A DNA stretch of 64,000 nt. It comes from Eonycteris spelaea (lineage: Eukaryota; Chordata; Mammalia; Chiroptera; Pteropodidae). The stretch spans positions 5,222,001 through 5,286,000 of the forward strand of contig PUFA01000077.1 in NCBI GenBank assembly GCA_003508835.1. The letters are read 5' to 3'. Positions within the stretch are counted from its first letter, which is position 1. Each line of letters starts with the position of its first letter. The translations under genes were made by a program, and so were the position numbers. Positions 32,481 to 42,950 of this stretch are shown here, one piece after another. The notes under the pieces were generated by a model. It searched no databases and had not been told where the DNA came from. It saw nothing but the letters and a program-made list of their open reading frames with translations.

Positions 32481-33184
32481 TATTACTGGTTGGAGATGAT
32501 ATTATGAGGGCCTCAAGCATTAAACTGTGTCTCGAAAGCAGAGAGAATTGTTTAAAGATTTTTAGTAACACAGTATTATGGCACTAGATTTTTTTGATTA
32601 GAAATATCATTAGGTAATCATAAACTATATACCTGAGCATGTAGAAAAAAATAAACAAGTCCTAATTTAAGAAAGAGGTTTTAGAAATGTATAGGAAAAA
32701 GTTTAAGTAGAATCAAACTTACTGAGCTTCGTTATAGATTAACCATAGACGTCTACATTTATTTCTTTACAAGAAATTCCCATAGTGAAAGTGTTTGTTC
32801 ATAGGCTACACATATTTTAAAGAATATTGAGTGTATTTTCAGAGGCTTTTGTGTGTATGTGTGTGCCGGTTATTAAGTTAAGGAACTTCTGGTGAAAAAT
32901 ATAAAGAATGAGGTAAAAATGAATAAATAGATTTTCAAATTTTTTTCCTTCAAATTAATGATTTTCAGATTTTCACATATCTCCTGGAGTGCATGCATTT
33001 CATTTTCGAATACACTGCAAAGATCATGAAAAGATTAGTATAATGAACTTTCTATTATGGCTCTAGTATTAAAATTAAGATTTTGAGTTACTTATTAAAC
33101 TGTTTTTTTCTTCCTTAGAACTGATATGGAGGAAATTTTGAGATAAAGTCAAGTTGGAAAAAAAAATTAGTAAAAAATGATTTC
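32481..33184. other. Unassigned AT-rich sequence
   Basis: No repeat family or gene recognised. Confidence 0.55.
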
Positions 33185-33365
33185 TGTTTCTTGAAGCCTA
33201 AAATCTAGTGGGACAAATTGAAATGAAAGTATCTGCATGTAAAAAAAGGCCAATGGAATGCATGAGAGAGAGGAGAACTAATAATTTGCTATAGGAATAT
33301 AAGGGCAGAAGAAGGTATTCTGCATGGAGGCTCAGAACGCATTTCAAAGAGAATATCCGCATTTC
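33185..33365 (-). repeat. L2 LINE fragment, antisense
   Basis: 'gaagcctaaaatctagtggg' and 'agaagaaggtattctgcatg' resemble antisense L2 3' region ('gagcttacaatctagtggg' and downstream). Confidence 0.45.
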
Positions 33366-34478
33366 TTCACAATATTATCAACCTAGTTTAGTTCCACTCA
33401 CATACTACTGCAAGTTGTTAGTAATCATCCTAGGACACTCTTCATCAAAGACTTGACATTTTGATATTCTGGAATGATTTAAAAGAAACCAAATTCGGCA
33501 GGATAACATTATTATTTTTTGATGTCATAATCTCTAGATGAATGCTGTGAGAGTAGAGAAATGGATAGAATCACCACAAGAGTGTTTTTATATAGAGAAA
33601 TCCCTTCTCCAGTAATATTTCACACTCCTGCCTCAATTTTAGCCTATTCTGTTCATCATCCGATCAAGTTACTCATGATGGAAATGTCTGGAGCCTAAAG
33701 AATACATCTCAATGCTACAATGTAAGGCAGTGAGGAAAACTCAAGAGTTAACTGATACAAGAGGTTTTTCTGTTTTTAGTAATTCTCAATTTATACTGTA
33801 CAGTGAACAGTCAAGCTCATCTAAACATTTCATCATAGACGGAAATAGACATTTTCATGTACTTAATAAGAGTGGAAAATATCAATTTAACTAAACAAAT
33901 TCTTATAGAATCCAAAATATGCAAAGAATTCTGATTAGAATGATGAAGAAGACCTAAACCTTTACTCAAGGAGCTTAGGATTTCCCCCTGAGATGCCTAG
34001 TATGTAGTTATTAAGTCTGACTGTCTTTATCTACATTCTCAGAAAAAGCCGGTATGCTTTGGCTTCTTTTTCAACTGTATTGGAAAGAAAGCTCTGTTCA
34101 TTTAAGTGTCTGCTGCACTTTCGACGTACCCTGGCCAAGAAGAATACTGTGAAAGAGGGAGAGTAGGGTAATTGAGTCAAAAAAAGAACAGCCTATTCAG
34201 GACATAATTGAGTCCTAAACAAAGTTGTAGTTCTTCTTAGATCTAAGTCCTGATTTTTAAAAAGTTTTCCTATTGTTTTCCGTGTCCTTGTATATTCTTA
34301 CAGTAATCTTCAGTTCATTGTTAACTAGTTCTTGTCCACTAACAACCTCACACTTAAGCGCAGTGAAACAACTTGCTTTGTGATTACTCTCACTTTCTTT
34401 ACAAAGTGAGCCATCAAAACTGTTCGTTTTACTTGTCTTTTGTGATGTGACTTTTTTCCCCTCTCAACTCCTGCTTGT
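33366..34478. other. Unassigned non-coding sequence
   Basis: No repeat or gene recognised. Confidence 0.55.
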
Positions 34479-34845
34479 ATACTTGGCCTTCCAGATCCTT
34501 GGGTTCTACATTTGTGAATTCAACCAACCACAGATTGAAAAGATGCAAAAAAAAAAAAAAAAAAAAAAATCATGCTGTTGCGGGCATGCATCTGTACTGA
34601 AGGTGTAGACTTTTTTTTCTTGTCATTGTTCCCTAAATAATACAGTGTAACAACTATTTATATAGCATTTACATTATAATAGGTATTATAAGTAATCTAG
34701 AGATGGTATCAAGTATATGCATGAAGAATTTGTGTAGATTACATGGAAATACTACCATTTTATATAAGGGGCTTGAATATGCACAGATTTTGGTATTCAA
34801 AGGGGATCCCAGAACCAATCCCCTGCAGATACCAAGGGACAATTT
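34479..34845 (-). mobile_element. MER2 (TcMar-Tigger MITE), nearly complete
   Basis: The right end 'ataccaagggacaattt' and left end 'acttggccttccagatcctt' are the decayed MER2 termini. Internal landmarks 'gaattcaaccaaccacagat', 'ttcttgtcattgttccctaa', 'gtattataagtaatctagag' and 'ccagaaccaatcccctgcag' match MER2 across its length, in reverse orientation. It is non-coding: the 68- and 70-codon frames over it are incidental. An A23 run (34547-34569) lies at the A-rich position of the consensus. Confidence 0.92.
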
Positions 34846-36084
34846 ACTTGATTTTATGGAAGAAAATCCAGAACAACTCATAGTCAGTCTCTTTTGTGCA
34901 AAAGAATGAAGATTGACATGGCTTGCTTCTGTCAGAAGAGAGATATCACTTGGCTTCTAAATCATTTTCAAATTAAAATAAGAAATATCCTTTACAAGTC
35001 ATTGTGGAAGCTTTTTCTTCCCAGTATTTGAATTTGCCTCTCAAAGCACATCTGTCTGGCTTTCCTCATGGGCCCCATCCCCTCAGTGCTAATGAGAACC
35101 TCATGTCTTCTAGTCTGAGAGCAGGGTTCGGAACCACCTACCCTTGTTAACGTAAAGCATGTCATCCTGGCCCTGTGTGGTTTTATTTGCTTTTCTTACT
35201 GCTGAATCTGGCTCAGAGGTGGTTTCAATTCACCCAGAAGATTTCATATCTTAGTATCATATTGATTTTAATTCCCTGGTCTCAGAATCCATTGAGAGAT
35301 TCGATTTACTAAGAAACTAATTCTCTTCTCATATCCTGACGAGATCTATAAGAGATCAAGGTGAGATTTGGGAAAAGAAAAGAAAGTTCTTTTGGAAATG
35401 CTCATCTTTTCTTTGGTCTCACAGATGACTTTGTTTGGTGAGTAAAGCTGGCCTGGACAAACATGGGAGTAGATTTACAGCCTCTAAAACAATACCTTCA
35501 AAAAGTTTCTTCCAGAAAGCATGGCCCAGAGGCATCCTTTAATTGATCTGAGTCTCTAAGGGTTGTTTCAGAAGCAAAGACATTATGCTTCCTTCCTAAG
35601 AGAATTTAACATTTATGGTTTTCTACAAGAATTTTGAGCAAGGGTAAGTAAGAATCTTCTGGTCTTTCCTTGCCTGAATTGTAGGCATGCTTAATTCCAC
35701 AGCTAAATTAGCTATTTTACTCACATGACCTTACACATAGCTTTATCTATCCAGTAGTGTCAAAAGCCGTTACCTACATACACTCCTGTTCTGGGAGGAA
35801 AATGAGTGAAATTATATATGTCCATATTTGGGGAGGTGATAAATTAGCAATAGGGAAAAATGAAATTGATATTCTACTCTTCACCAAATGTCAAGGTAAG
35901 AAAAAAAATGTCATTTAAGAAAGGCTTTTAAGTCTTCAATATTTTAGAACTTGTATATAACATTTTTTTTTTTTTTTTTACAAACTCCAGGTAAAATTTT
36001 GGACTCTGCTCCAGGAAGAGGTAAAATTTTTGAAGCGATCTGAGTTATTCAGAAAATTCTCATCACTGAAGAAAATGCATTACG
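34846..36084. other. Unassigned non-coding sequence
   Basis: Includes a T17 run (35963-35979) followed by a 12-bp direct repeat aggtaaaatttt at 35989 and 36019. No family recognised. Confidence 0.55.
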
Positions 36085-36540
36085 CATCATTGTCTTCCTG
36101 TACTATAGACAGTTACCTGTTTTACCCTCTGGAATGTGATCTCTATTAGAACAAGAAGTATTTTATTTATTTGTCCACAGTGCCTTACATAGCATGTATA
36201 AATTAATAACAGTGCCTTATATAGTATATATAAATTAATAACAAGTTTAATAAGTTCTGGTTAAATTGAAAATCCTTGTCCAATTGTTGATTTTTTTGTA
36301 GTAGTGAATAAAAGCAACTTTGTTTTCTATTTATAAATAAAAAATATAATTTGATTATCTGTCCCAGTCACTTATCTAATCAGAGAATATACTCATGGTG
36401 ACAGGTTGTGTTTTATTGCTACTATCTGTCTGTGTATCTGCTGTCTTTACCTCAAGTTGTGCTTTTTCGTGCAGGCAAGAATCATGTCTAATTCAACTGT
36501 GTGATGTTCATGTAATCTTTGTTAAATAAAGAAGTAGAAC
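36085..36540 (+). repeat. L2 LINE 3' end pieces, sense
   Basis: 'ctctggaatgtgatctctat', 'tttgtccacagtgccttaca' match the L2 3' end ('agactgtgagctcctt ... cccagcacctagcacagtgcctggcaca'). A second, weaker similar stretch ('gcaggcaagaatcatgtcta') lies at about 36380-36540. Confidence 0.5.
36179..36242 (+). repeat. 32-bp direct tandem duplication (two copies)
   Basis: Units at 36179-36210 and 36211-36242 both read agtgccttayatagyatrta followed by taaattaataac, with three differences. The unit begins in the L2 'cagtgcct' end. Confidence 0.95.
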
Positions 36541-36929
36541 ATTCAAATAGGATAAAATCCCTTCCACAGGGATTAAATTTCTAACTCATTAGCACAAAAC
36601 ACTAATAATAGGCAGGCACAGTAATAGAAGTAAGAGTTATGGCCCAGTAATTGGTATCTCATACAAAAGAGATGCTACTGTGGATCCATATTGCCCATTT
36701 TACAACTGATTGTCCTTTAACTATACTCGTCTTTGAAATATTACAATATTAACATATACTTTTATGAGTGCCAACCAGGTTTAGTAGCATGAGAGGGCAG
36801 TAAAAATGACAAAGGCAGAGAAAGATTGCCAATGGCTGCATTTTTTTCTACTTCTGTGCTGTTTGCTTCAACTGGTCCTTTGGAAGAAAGATCTTTCATT
36901 TCATCATGATAATAGTTATTATATATTGA

Positions 36930-37110
36930 ATAATTACTTGTACCTTCGGATATCCTGAGAACTGTACATGAACACCCTCAAGTAATGCCCATCTCAAACT
37001 TTTTTCAAGAGGAACAAAACAGAAGCTTTGAGTATTTAAGTACCTTGTCCATTGTATAGCAAAAAGCAGGGTTGCAACTGGAACACTTTCATTGGTCTAA
37101 TACTGTAGCA
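36930..37110 (-). repeat. MIR SINE, antisense
   Basis: 'attgaataattacttgtacc', 'aagtaccttgtccattgtat' and 'caaaaagcagggttgcaact' follow the reverse-MIR outline. It is diverged. Confidence 0.5.
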
Positions 37111-37639
37111 AAAGCTACTATATCATACGCTTATTTTAAATTTTGTTGCTAGTGAGCTAACGTTTGTGCTGCCTGATAATAACAACTGTAACTAGTACCC
37201 AAAAGTTACAGAGGAAAGGGTTACACTTTTAAAAAATGATGTTTTCAAAGACTAGCGCTCTCCAGGTGAGGTTGTTTTTCTAGCACGATGCCTGATGCAT
37301 CGTAGGTGCTCAGTAAAAGAACTGCCTCCAGATGCAATGGGATGAGTCCCTATAGCCCTTTAAAGTAAAGCCGAGCACCTCATTTGGAAGACATTGGAGA
37401 GAGAGGCCTTGCATCACAAAAATTAAATGACCTCTAAGTGTTTTTCAAGTCAGTGATCTATTTAGTTTATGATTATATAATAATCTAGATATTTTAGAGA
37501 AAAAATAAGAGGGAGGAAGGGAAGAAGAGAAAAAATAGAGGGGGGGGAATAGAGACAGAACTGAGAGTTACAGAACCTCATGTTCAATTATTTCTGGCAA
37601 CTGGGAATAAATATTCTAACTTCTTACAGATTTGCCAGA
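37111..37639. other. Unassigned; purine-rich patch 37497-37548
   Basis: A short L2/MIR-like 3' end ('gcacgatgcctgatgcatcg', 'taggtgctcagtaaaaga') lies at 37280-37320. A GA-rich tract with a G8 run lies at 37497-37548. Confidence 0.5.
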
Positions 37640-37760
37640 CCAATTCTGTAGAATCATACGATCCTAACTTAAAGGGTGGTAACAGGAGATATATCCTCAA
37701 TTTATAGAAGGAGAAGTTAAGGCAAAGATGAAAATGACCAAGTCTCCCATGCCCCCTCCA
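37640..37760 (-). repeat. MIR-like SINE fragment, antisense
   Basis: 'tcctcaatttatagaaggag', 'aagttaaggcaaagatgaaa' and 'tgaccaagtctcccatgc' resemble 'ccccattttacagatgaggaaactgaggc ... tgacttgcccaagg'. Confidence 0.45.
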
Positions 37761-39364
37761 AACGGGTCATAACTAGCTTCCCCCAAAACCCCCTCTCCCT
37801 GTGGCCACATGTAATGCAATGAAAACCAGCACACAGCCTCCTAACCCCCAGGGTCAGATTGCCCCATCCTCGTGTGAAAGGGTGTTCTCCTGGTGGTGTT
37901 CTTTGGGAGTTTCAGAGTTTAGAAACCAAGTCAACTGTCAACAAACTTTCCCAAATAGGGTCGAGGTTATATTCAGCAAACCAACCACTTGGACAAGTGT
38001 GAATCAGCGATCACTTTGCTACTCCTTTGCCAAAATGTGAAATATATACCTATTCATATAATAATTAAAGTAGGCATTGATTTAGAACGATTGGATCCTC
38101 TTCCAACAGAAGAGAGTTTAGACTTTTTCAATAAAATGAATTAAGCTGGCATAGATTATAAAGCACTATATTTTTTTCTTACTCAACCAATTTTTTGGTT
38201 GCTTTCTTGTTTTCTTTTGTTTTGATTGAACTGTTTTTACCAAAGAAAAATGTCTTTGATTTAGATTTTTGGAAAGAGTTATCATTCGCTCTAACTTGGG
38301 CCTAACTCCAAGGAACTCCCAACTCGTTAGCATATAACGCCACTTTGCCTTAACTGTTATCTTTGTTGTCAGCCAACTGCAATGTCCTGATTATGACTGA
38401 TTTCTCTGGGACCATGACTTGATTAAAATTCCAATTGCTGTGTGATACAGACAGGGAGGTCTTATCCATTGACTAATAAGATGCATAATGTGGATATGAA
38501 TCTTTTCCCCTTAGCTCCCCACAAGACAACTATAAATGTCAAATGAGCTCAGAGCTGAAGTTCACAAAATAAAGAATCCGGTGCTCAGATAAGACTATGC
38601 ACACTGGTACTGAAAAAATAAAATTTTAGAATAGTAAGTAATAATACATAAAACTGAACTTCTACCAACAGTTAATGCATGGCTATCATTTGCAGGGTGC
38701 TACAGTAGTTGCTGTAATAGAACACTCAAATCCTCCTTTAGCATGAGGTCCCCACTGCCGAGCTGCTGTGCATCTGGGCTGCTGAAACTCACAGCTGACC
38801 ACTTCTTGCAAATTGCCTCAGTTGAAGAAGTTTGCAGGCCCAAGTTCATAGGCCTTCTGAAGAGGCCAGCCCTAACCATAAACAATCCATGTGAGAGTAT
38901 AACGGCCTGTTCCCTTTGCTTCAAAGTGAGACAGCTCTGAACGGCCACCTCATCCCTTGAGCTCTCTGTGAGATGAATGAGTCTCCATTACAATTGTATC
39001 ACAACTCAATTTTTTTTTCTGTTTGGTCCTGCTCCCGTACCCTGTTAGAGGTCTTATTGCCAAGAATACTGCCCAATAATCTGCTTATAAATCTCTGTCT
39101 CAGAGTTGTTTCCCAAGGAACTTGGTCTAAGAAAAATACTCTTCTTGGTACTAGATGGTGATGGTTGCTTTTGGTTACAATGATGGATATTTACTGTGCT
39201 TCTGCTTATTTACAATATAGTGGAGGAGCCAGAATGACAAGCAACTACAAAAAAGAAAACCATCCTTACCCCTGTGAAGTAGAATTGTGTTGTCACTTTT
39301 CTTCAAACTTCTACTTGGATTGTATCATGTTACATTATATCATTTTGTTGTTGCAAGTCTCTTG
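37761..39364. other. Unassigned non-coding sequence
   Basis: No repeat family recognised over about 1.6 kb. Frames of 62-82 codons on both strands (37801-38040, 38700-38948, 38743-38940) overlap and lack motifs. Confidence 0.5.
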
Positions 39365-39490
39365 CAAAAAGTTGTGAGCATTTTGGACACAAGTATTCAG
39401 GCTTCTTTACCTTTATGTCCCTGGCATGCTGCCTGCAGTATGGCAGGTGCTAAGCAATCCTGTTGAATTGATAAATGAATTAATGAACAA
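39365..39490 (+). repeat. L2 LINE 3' end, sense
   Basis: 'gtgagcattttggacacaag', 'cctggcatgctgcctgcagt', 'atggcaggtgctaagcaatc' and 'ctgttgaattgataaatgaa' follow the L2 3' terminus ending in the ttgaatgaatgaa repeats. Confidence 0.7.
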
Positions 39491-39700
39491 AATAAGTAAC
39501 AATTTGAAAGTTTAATGCAAAAAAATATGCCTGAAGAGTGATAAAAATTCAGTGAAGAAATGAAATTTGGGTTTGGTCTTAAAGAAATTTAGTATGTTTG
39601 TAATATAGGATATTTCAAATGGAAAAGCAACATTGACTGTCATATTTAAGGAATGAGCAAGTCATGTATTTCTCATCATAATAACAAGAACCTATTTAAA
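39491..39700 (-). repeat. L2-like fragment, antisense
   Basis: 'gtgaagaaatgaaatttggg' and 'tttggtcttaaagaaattta' resemble antisense L2 'gtttgagctgggtcttgaagga'. It is weak but well placed directly after the opposite-strand L2 end. Confidence 0.4.
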
Positions 39701-40429
39701 CTAATTTAAGACCTTTACTGAAATACAACAGTATATTTCTTGGAACCATCAGCCAGTATTTCTGCATCATGTGAATACTCAGAACCAAGGGCTCTAATAA
39801 GCTGTTAAGATGGCCTCTCCAGAAGGCAAGCTCCCACCTCTATTTGTCTGCGCACTCTTTCATTTCTCTGCAAGCCTTTACCTTCAGTGACCTTAACCTC
39901 TCCATTTAAGAACTGAAAAGAGATCTTATGAGGCTGTGAGTATAACAAGAGAGGGAATTGCCCTAGCCGTGGTCAAATAGCAATTCCCAGTTCAATCTCA
40001 GTGATCAGAGGAGGTGGTGGGAAACATCTTAGAGTGGACCATGAAGGAGCTCGTGAATGGGCAAAGGAGTGGTTATTGGCAGACCAGGAACTCCAGGAGG
40101 TGTTTGCTGAGGTGCAAATCTCATATGGGTTAGAAGAATGCTCATTAAAAGTGGCAATCCTTATCCAATGCAACAATTCTTTTCATCAAATTTCATAATT
40201 CAGGATATATGTGTCTGTGTATATAACAGAGTGAATTAAATATTTAAATTGTGCAGCACGCTTCTGTTCATGATATATCTTGGTTAAACTAACATCACAG
40301 CCATTCTGAATTACTTGAGTGTGTTCAGTGCCATGGAGCAGTGGTGTTACATGGAAAAACCTAGCTTTGTAAAATCATTTTGTCCAGGCTTAAGAGTTGC
40401 CACTTATATTCTTCAAAATGGACAGATCC
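39701..40429. other. Unassigned non-coding sequence
   Basis: No repeat or gene recognised. Overlapping opposite-strand frames at about 39973-40198 have no signature. Confidence 0.5.
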
Positions 40430-41042
40430 CCAAAGCAGCATCTATAGAAGCCTTATATGTGCCAAGACCCAATGATAGAACAGTAAATAAGATATCATTC
40501 TTCTTTTCATAGACTAATGAGTATTAGTAACAGGAGATCCAGGGAAGCAGTGACACATAAACAAAACACTGTAATGTGCTCAGTACAGTGCGGAGGAGGA
40601 ACAAAGTGTTCTAGAAGCCTTTCTTCCTGTAGAGGTCAAAGATGTCTCAACATAGGAGGTAACTTTTTATTTTTTTTTAAATAACAAGTAGCATTGATCA
40701 GATGGAGAAAGGGAAAGGAGAGCTTAGCAAAAGAAACAGGATTCACAAAGCCAGAGCATCACAAAACATCAGGAAAATGTTGAACAATGGTAAGTAGCAA
40801 AAACCAAACAGATTTGCTTTGTGAGCATATTTGGGGTAGAAAGCAGATAGAAAAATGAGACAAGGAGGAGAGTTTGGAGTGAAATTTAGAGGAATAAAAG
40901 GATTTCTATACTTTACCCAAGTACTTGGTATAAAATTTTGTTTAGGTCACTGGATGCCAATAAGAGAGAAGTGGGAGAAGGAAGGAGGAAAAGAGAAGAG
41001 AAAAGGACAGGCAAGGAGAGATTTCCAGTGAGAAAGCTCTTT
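40430..41042 (-). repeat. L2 LINE 3' half, antisense
   Basis: In order: 'ttatatgtgccaagacccaa', 'atgatagaacagtaaataag', 'ataaacaaaacactgtaatg', 'ttctagaagcctttcttcct' , 'taggaggtaac', 'cacaaagccagagcatcaca'. These match antisense L2 from its 3' end ('tgtgccaggcactg ... acaataaacaaata ... gaaggcctctctgaggaggtgac ... aaagagcattccagg'). The 5S copy is inserted at its far side. Confidence 0.65.
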
Positions 41043-41055
41043 AAAAGAAGGCTGA

Positions 41056-41182
41056 GTTTACAGCCACGCCCCCCTGAGCAAGCCTGATCCCTTATGATCT
41101 TGGAAGCTAAGCAGGGTCAGGCCTGGTTAGTACTTGGATGGGAGATGGGAGACCACCTAAGAAAATCAGGTGCTGTAGTTGT
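41056..41182 (+). pseudogene. 5S rRNA retropseudogene
   Basis: It begins 'gtttacagccacgcccccct' and contains the 5S internal control region almost intact: 'aagctaagcagggtcaggcc', 'tggttagtacttggatggga'. It ends 'aggtgctgtagttg'. Normal 5S is about 121 nt; this copy is 127 because of a 7-bp tandem duplication (gatggga at 41137-41143 and 41144-41150) inside box C. The 5' third has several substitutions. A poly(A) of about nine bases follows, and a 13-bp direct repeat flanks the insert (41043-41055 and 41185-41197), so it was retroposed by L1. Transcription by RNA polymerase III is doubtful with box C disrupted; no T4 terminator follows at the normal place. Confidence 0.96.
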
Positions 41183-41197
41183 AAAAAAAAAGGCTGA

Positions 41198-41514
41198 AAG
41201 TGGAAGATTTTTGAAAAAAAAAAAGTCTGTTTATTTCCATTAAGCAATAGAAAAACACACTTTCTCAGTATGTGAAACTCACTGATGCAAATGGCAACCT
41301 CATTTTCTTGTTTATTGATGTATATCAAAGGAAACTCGTGTGGTGAGAACTTCATCTATAGAATGCCAGATAGTCTGGTCACACACTCTCAGTATCTTTT
41401 CTCTTTAAGGTCCTCAAAGAAAAAAGTTTACATTTGAGCCTAAATGTTTTATGCGAATCATTCACCCTAAACGCAATTCTCATTTGAAGGGGCCGGGTGC
41501 AGGTGTGTCATCAA
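41198..41514. other. Unassigned non-coding sequence
   Basis: The sequence following the 5S target duplication is not recognisably L2. An 82-codon minus frame (41107-41355) overlaps the 5S copy and is incidental. Confidence 0.5.
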
Positions 41515-41785
41515 GGGGCAGTGTGGCATCACTGTGAACTGTGAACTACATGGAATCTGAAGCCTTATAGCCTGGGTTCAAAATCCTAGTTCCACTCCTA
41601 TTTTACTGTGACCTGGGCAACATACTTAACCTCCGTGTGCCTCAGCTTCTCATTTAAATAATAGAAAAAGAAAAGTACCTCCCTCGTAGGGTCATTGGGA
41701 AGATTAAGTGAGTTAATCCGTGTGCAGGGTTTAGAGCAGAGCCTGGCATATACGAAGTGTTAGGTAAGTTTTAGTTATTATAAGG
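41515..41785 (+). repeat. MIR SINE, nearly full-length, sense
   Basis: 'gcagtgtggcatcactgtga', 'atagcctgggttcaaaatcc', 'tgtgacctgggcaacatact', 'taacctccgtgtgcctcagc', 'agggtcattgggaagattaa', 'gtgagttaatccgtgtgcag' and 'gcagagcctggcatatacga' reproduce the whole MIR from its tRNA-like head (box B-like ggttcaaaatcc) to its LINE-like tail. Confidence 0.9.
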
Positions 41786-41939
41786 TGGATTTTAAAACAC
41801 TTTTACTTCATGCCTCCTTTCAACATCACTTGGAGTAGCTATAGTTCTTTTGTTTCTTAATTTGTTTCTCTTCTTTCACACAAACCCTCTCTTGAGAAGA
41901 AACAAAACGTTCCATGTAAAATATTTGGAAGTGTTCATT

Positions 41940-42135
41940 GCAATCACTAACTTTGGTACCTCCTCAGATATGGTCTTACACTCTTAATTAGATATTATTT
42001 ATATGCAGCCTTGTCTTTCCAAAGAATGCCAAATTCTTCATGGGCAAAGACTCCCATGACTTCTCCATGTGCCACGATACCTCACAGGCTGTAGACCTAT
42101 AGCAGGTGTTTGGCAATCCATGCTGAATGACACTC
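41940..42135 (+). repeat. L2 LINE 3' end, sense
   Basis: 'ccaaattcttcatgggcaaa', 'gactcccatgacttctccat', 'gtgccacgatacctcacagg' and 'tagcaggtgtttggcaatcc' follow the L2 3' end ('gctccttgagggcaggga ... cacctagcacagtgcctgg ... tagtaggtgctcaataaa'). Confidence 0.55.
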
Positions 42136-42334
42136 AGTTGTAAAGCTCTGGAATGGAGAATCACTAGTTGGCTGATTTACACGTATAGGGCACCTATGTC
42201 TTCTGCTGCAATGCCTGTTTCAAATTGTCCATGCCCCCTGTGTCCTTTAACTAGAAACTTAAACTTCAGTATTTTCCATAATCTGCACAATTGGAGTCTA
42301 CTGTGCCTAACAAGTTTAATATGATAACATAACA

Positions 42335-42545
42335 GCTAATGTTAATCGATTGGTGCAGAGCATTGTTTCAAGAAATTTACCTTAATTATCTTATTCACTA
42401 CTCACAGCAATATTGCGAGCTAGGTGATATTATTATCCTCATTTTATAGATGAAGAAACCAAGGCACAGAGTTTTGAAGAAACATGCCCCGTTTAGTTAC
42501 CCAGTTTAGCAAGTGGTAGAGCTAGAATTTGAATTTCCCTAATTC
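42335..42545 (-). repeat. MIR SINE, antisense, well preserved
   Basis: 'ccttaattatcttattcact', 'actcacagcaatattgcgag', 'ctaggtgatattattatcct', 'cattttatagatgaagaaac', 'caaggcacagagttttgaag' and 'caagtggtagagctagaatt' reproduce reverse MIR with few changes. Confidence 0.9.
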
Positions 42546-42614
42546 CCAAAGATGGAATCCATTTTCCCTGCTAAACTACCATCCCAATGCATCCATAGAC
42601 AAGCCAGTCTATTC

Positions 42615-42950
42615 AGAAATGTACCGTTATCATTCCTGTCTCTATGCTGTCACTCTTATTGTTCCCCTGGCACACAATCTTTATGCCTCTATTTTGACAT
42701 CTGCTACTAAGATGTCTCCCAATCCTCAGCCCATATATATTACATTTCCATATTACCCTAAACTTCCTGAACTCTGCTATGCTTAATTAAATACTTCCAT
42801 ATATTGCTTATATATGTTCTACTAACAGTTTCATTTGACAGGCTTGTCACTCTGGAAATATATTCTTCCTTCCTGCACTCTGTAGTACTGGGCTCAGTAC
42901 CTAACCCACATTCAACACTCAATACAGACTTAAGAAATAGTGAATTCCCA
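42615..42950 (+). repeat. L2-like LINE 3' region, sense
   Basis: 'gttcccctggcacacaatct', 'gcactctgtagtactgggct' and 'cagtacctaacccacattca', 'acactcaatacagacttaag' follow the L2 order from the ORF2 tail to the 3' end ('ctgttccctctgcctggaatg ... cacagtgcctggcacatagtagg ... ctcaataaatg'). Confidence 0.45.

Noticed and set aside
41056..41182. Functional 5S rRNA gene or part of a 5S cluster
   Set aside because: Poly(A), target-site duplication, 5' substitutions and a disrupted box C show a single retroposed copy.
41575..41590. tRNA gene suggested by a ggttcaaaatcc B-box-like motif
   Set aside because: It is the tRNA-derived head of a MIR SINE with no cloverleaf.
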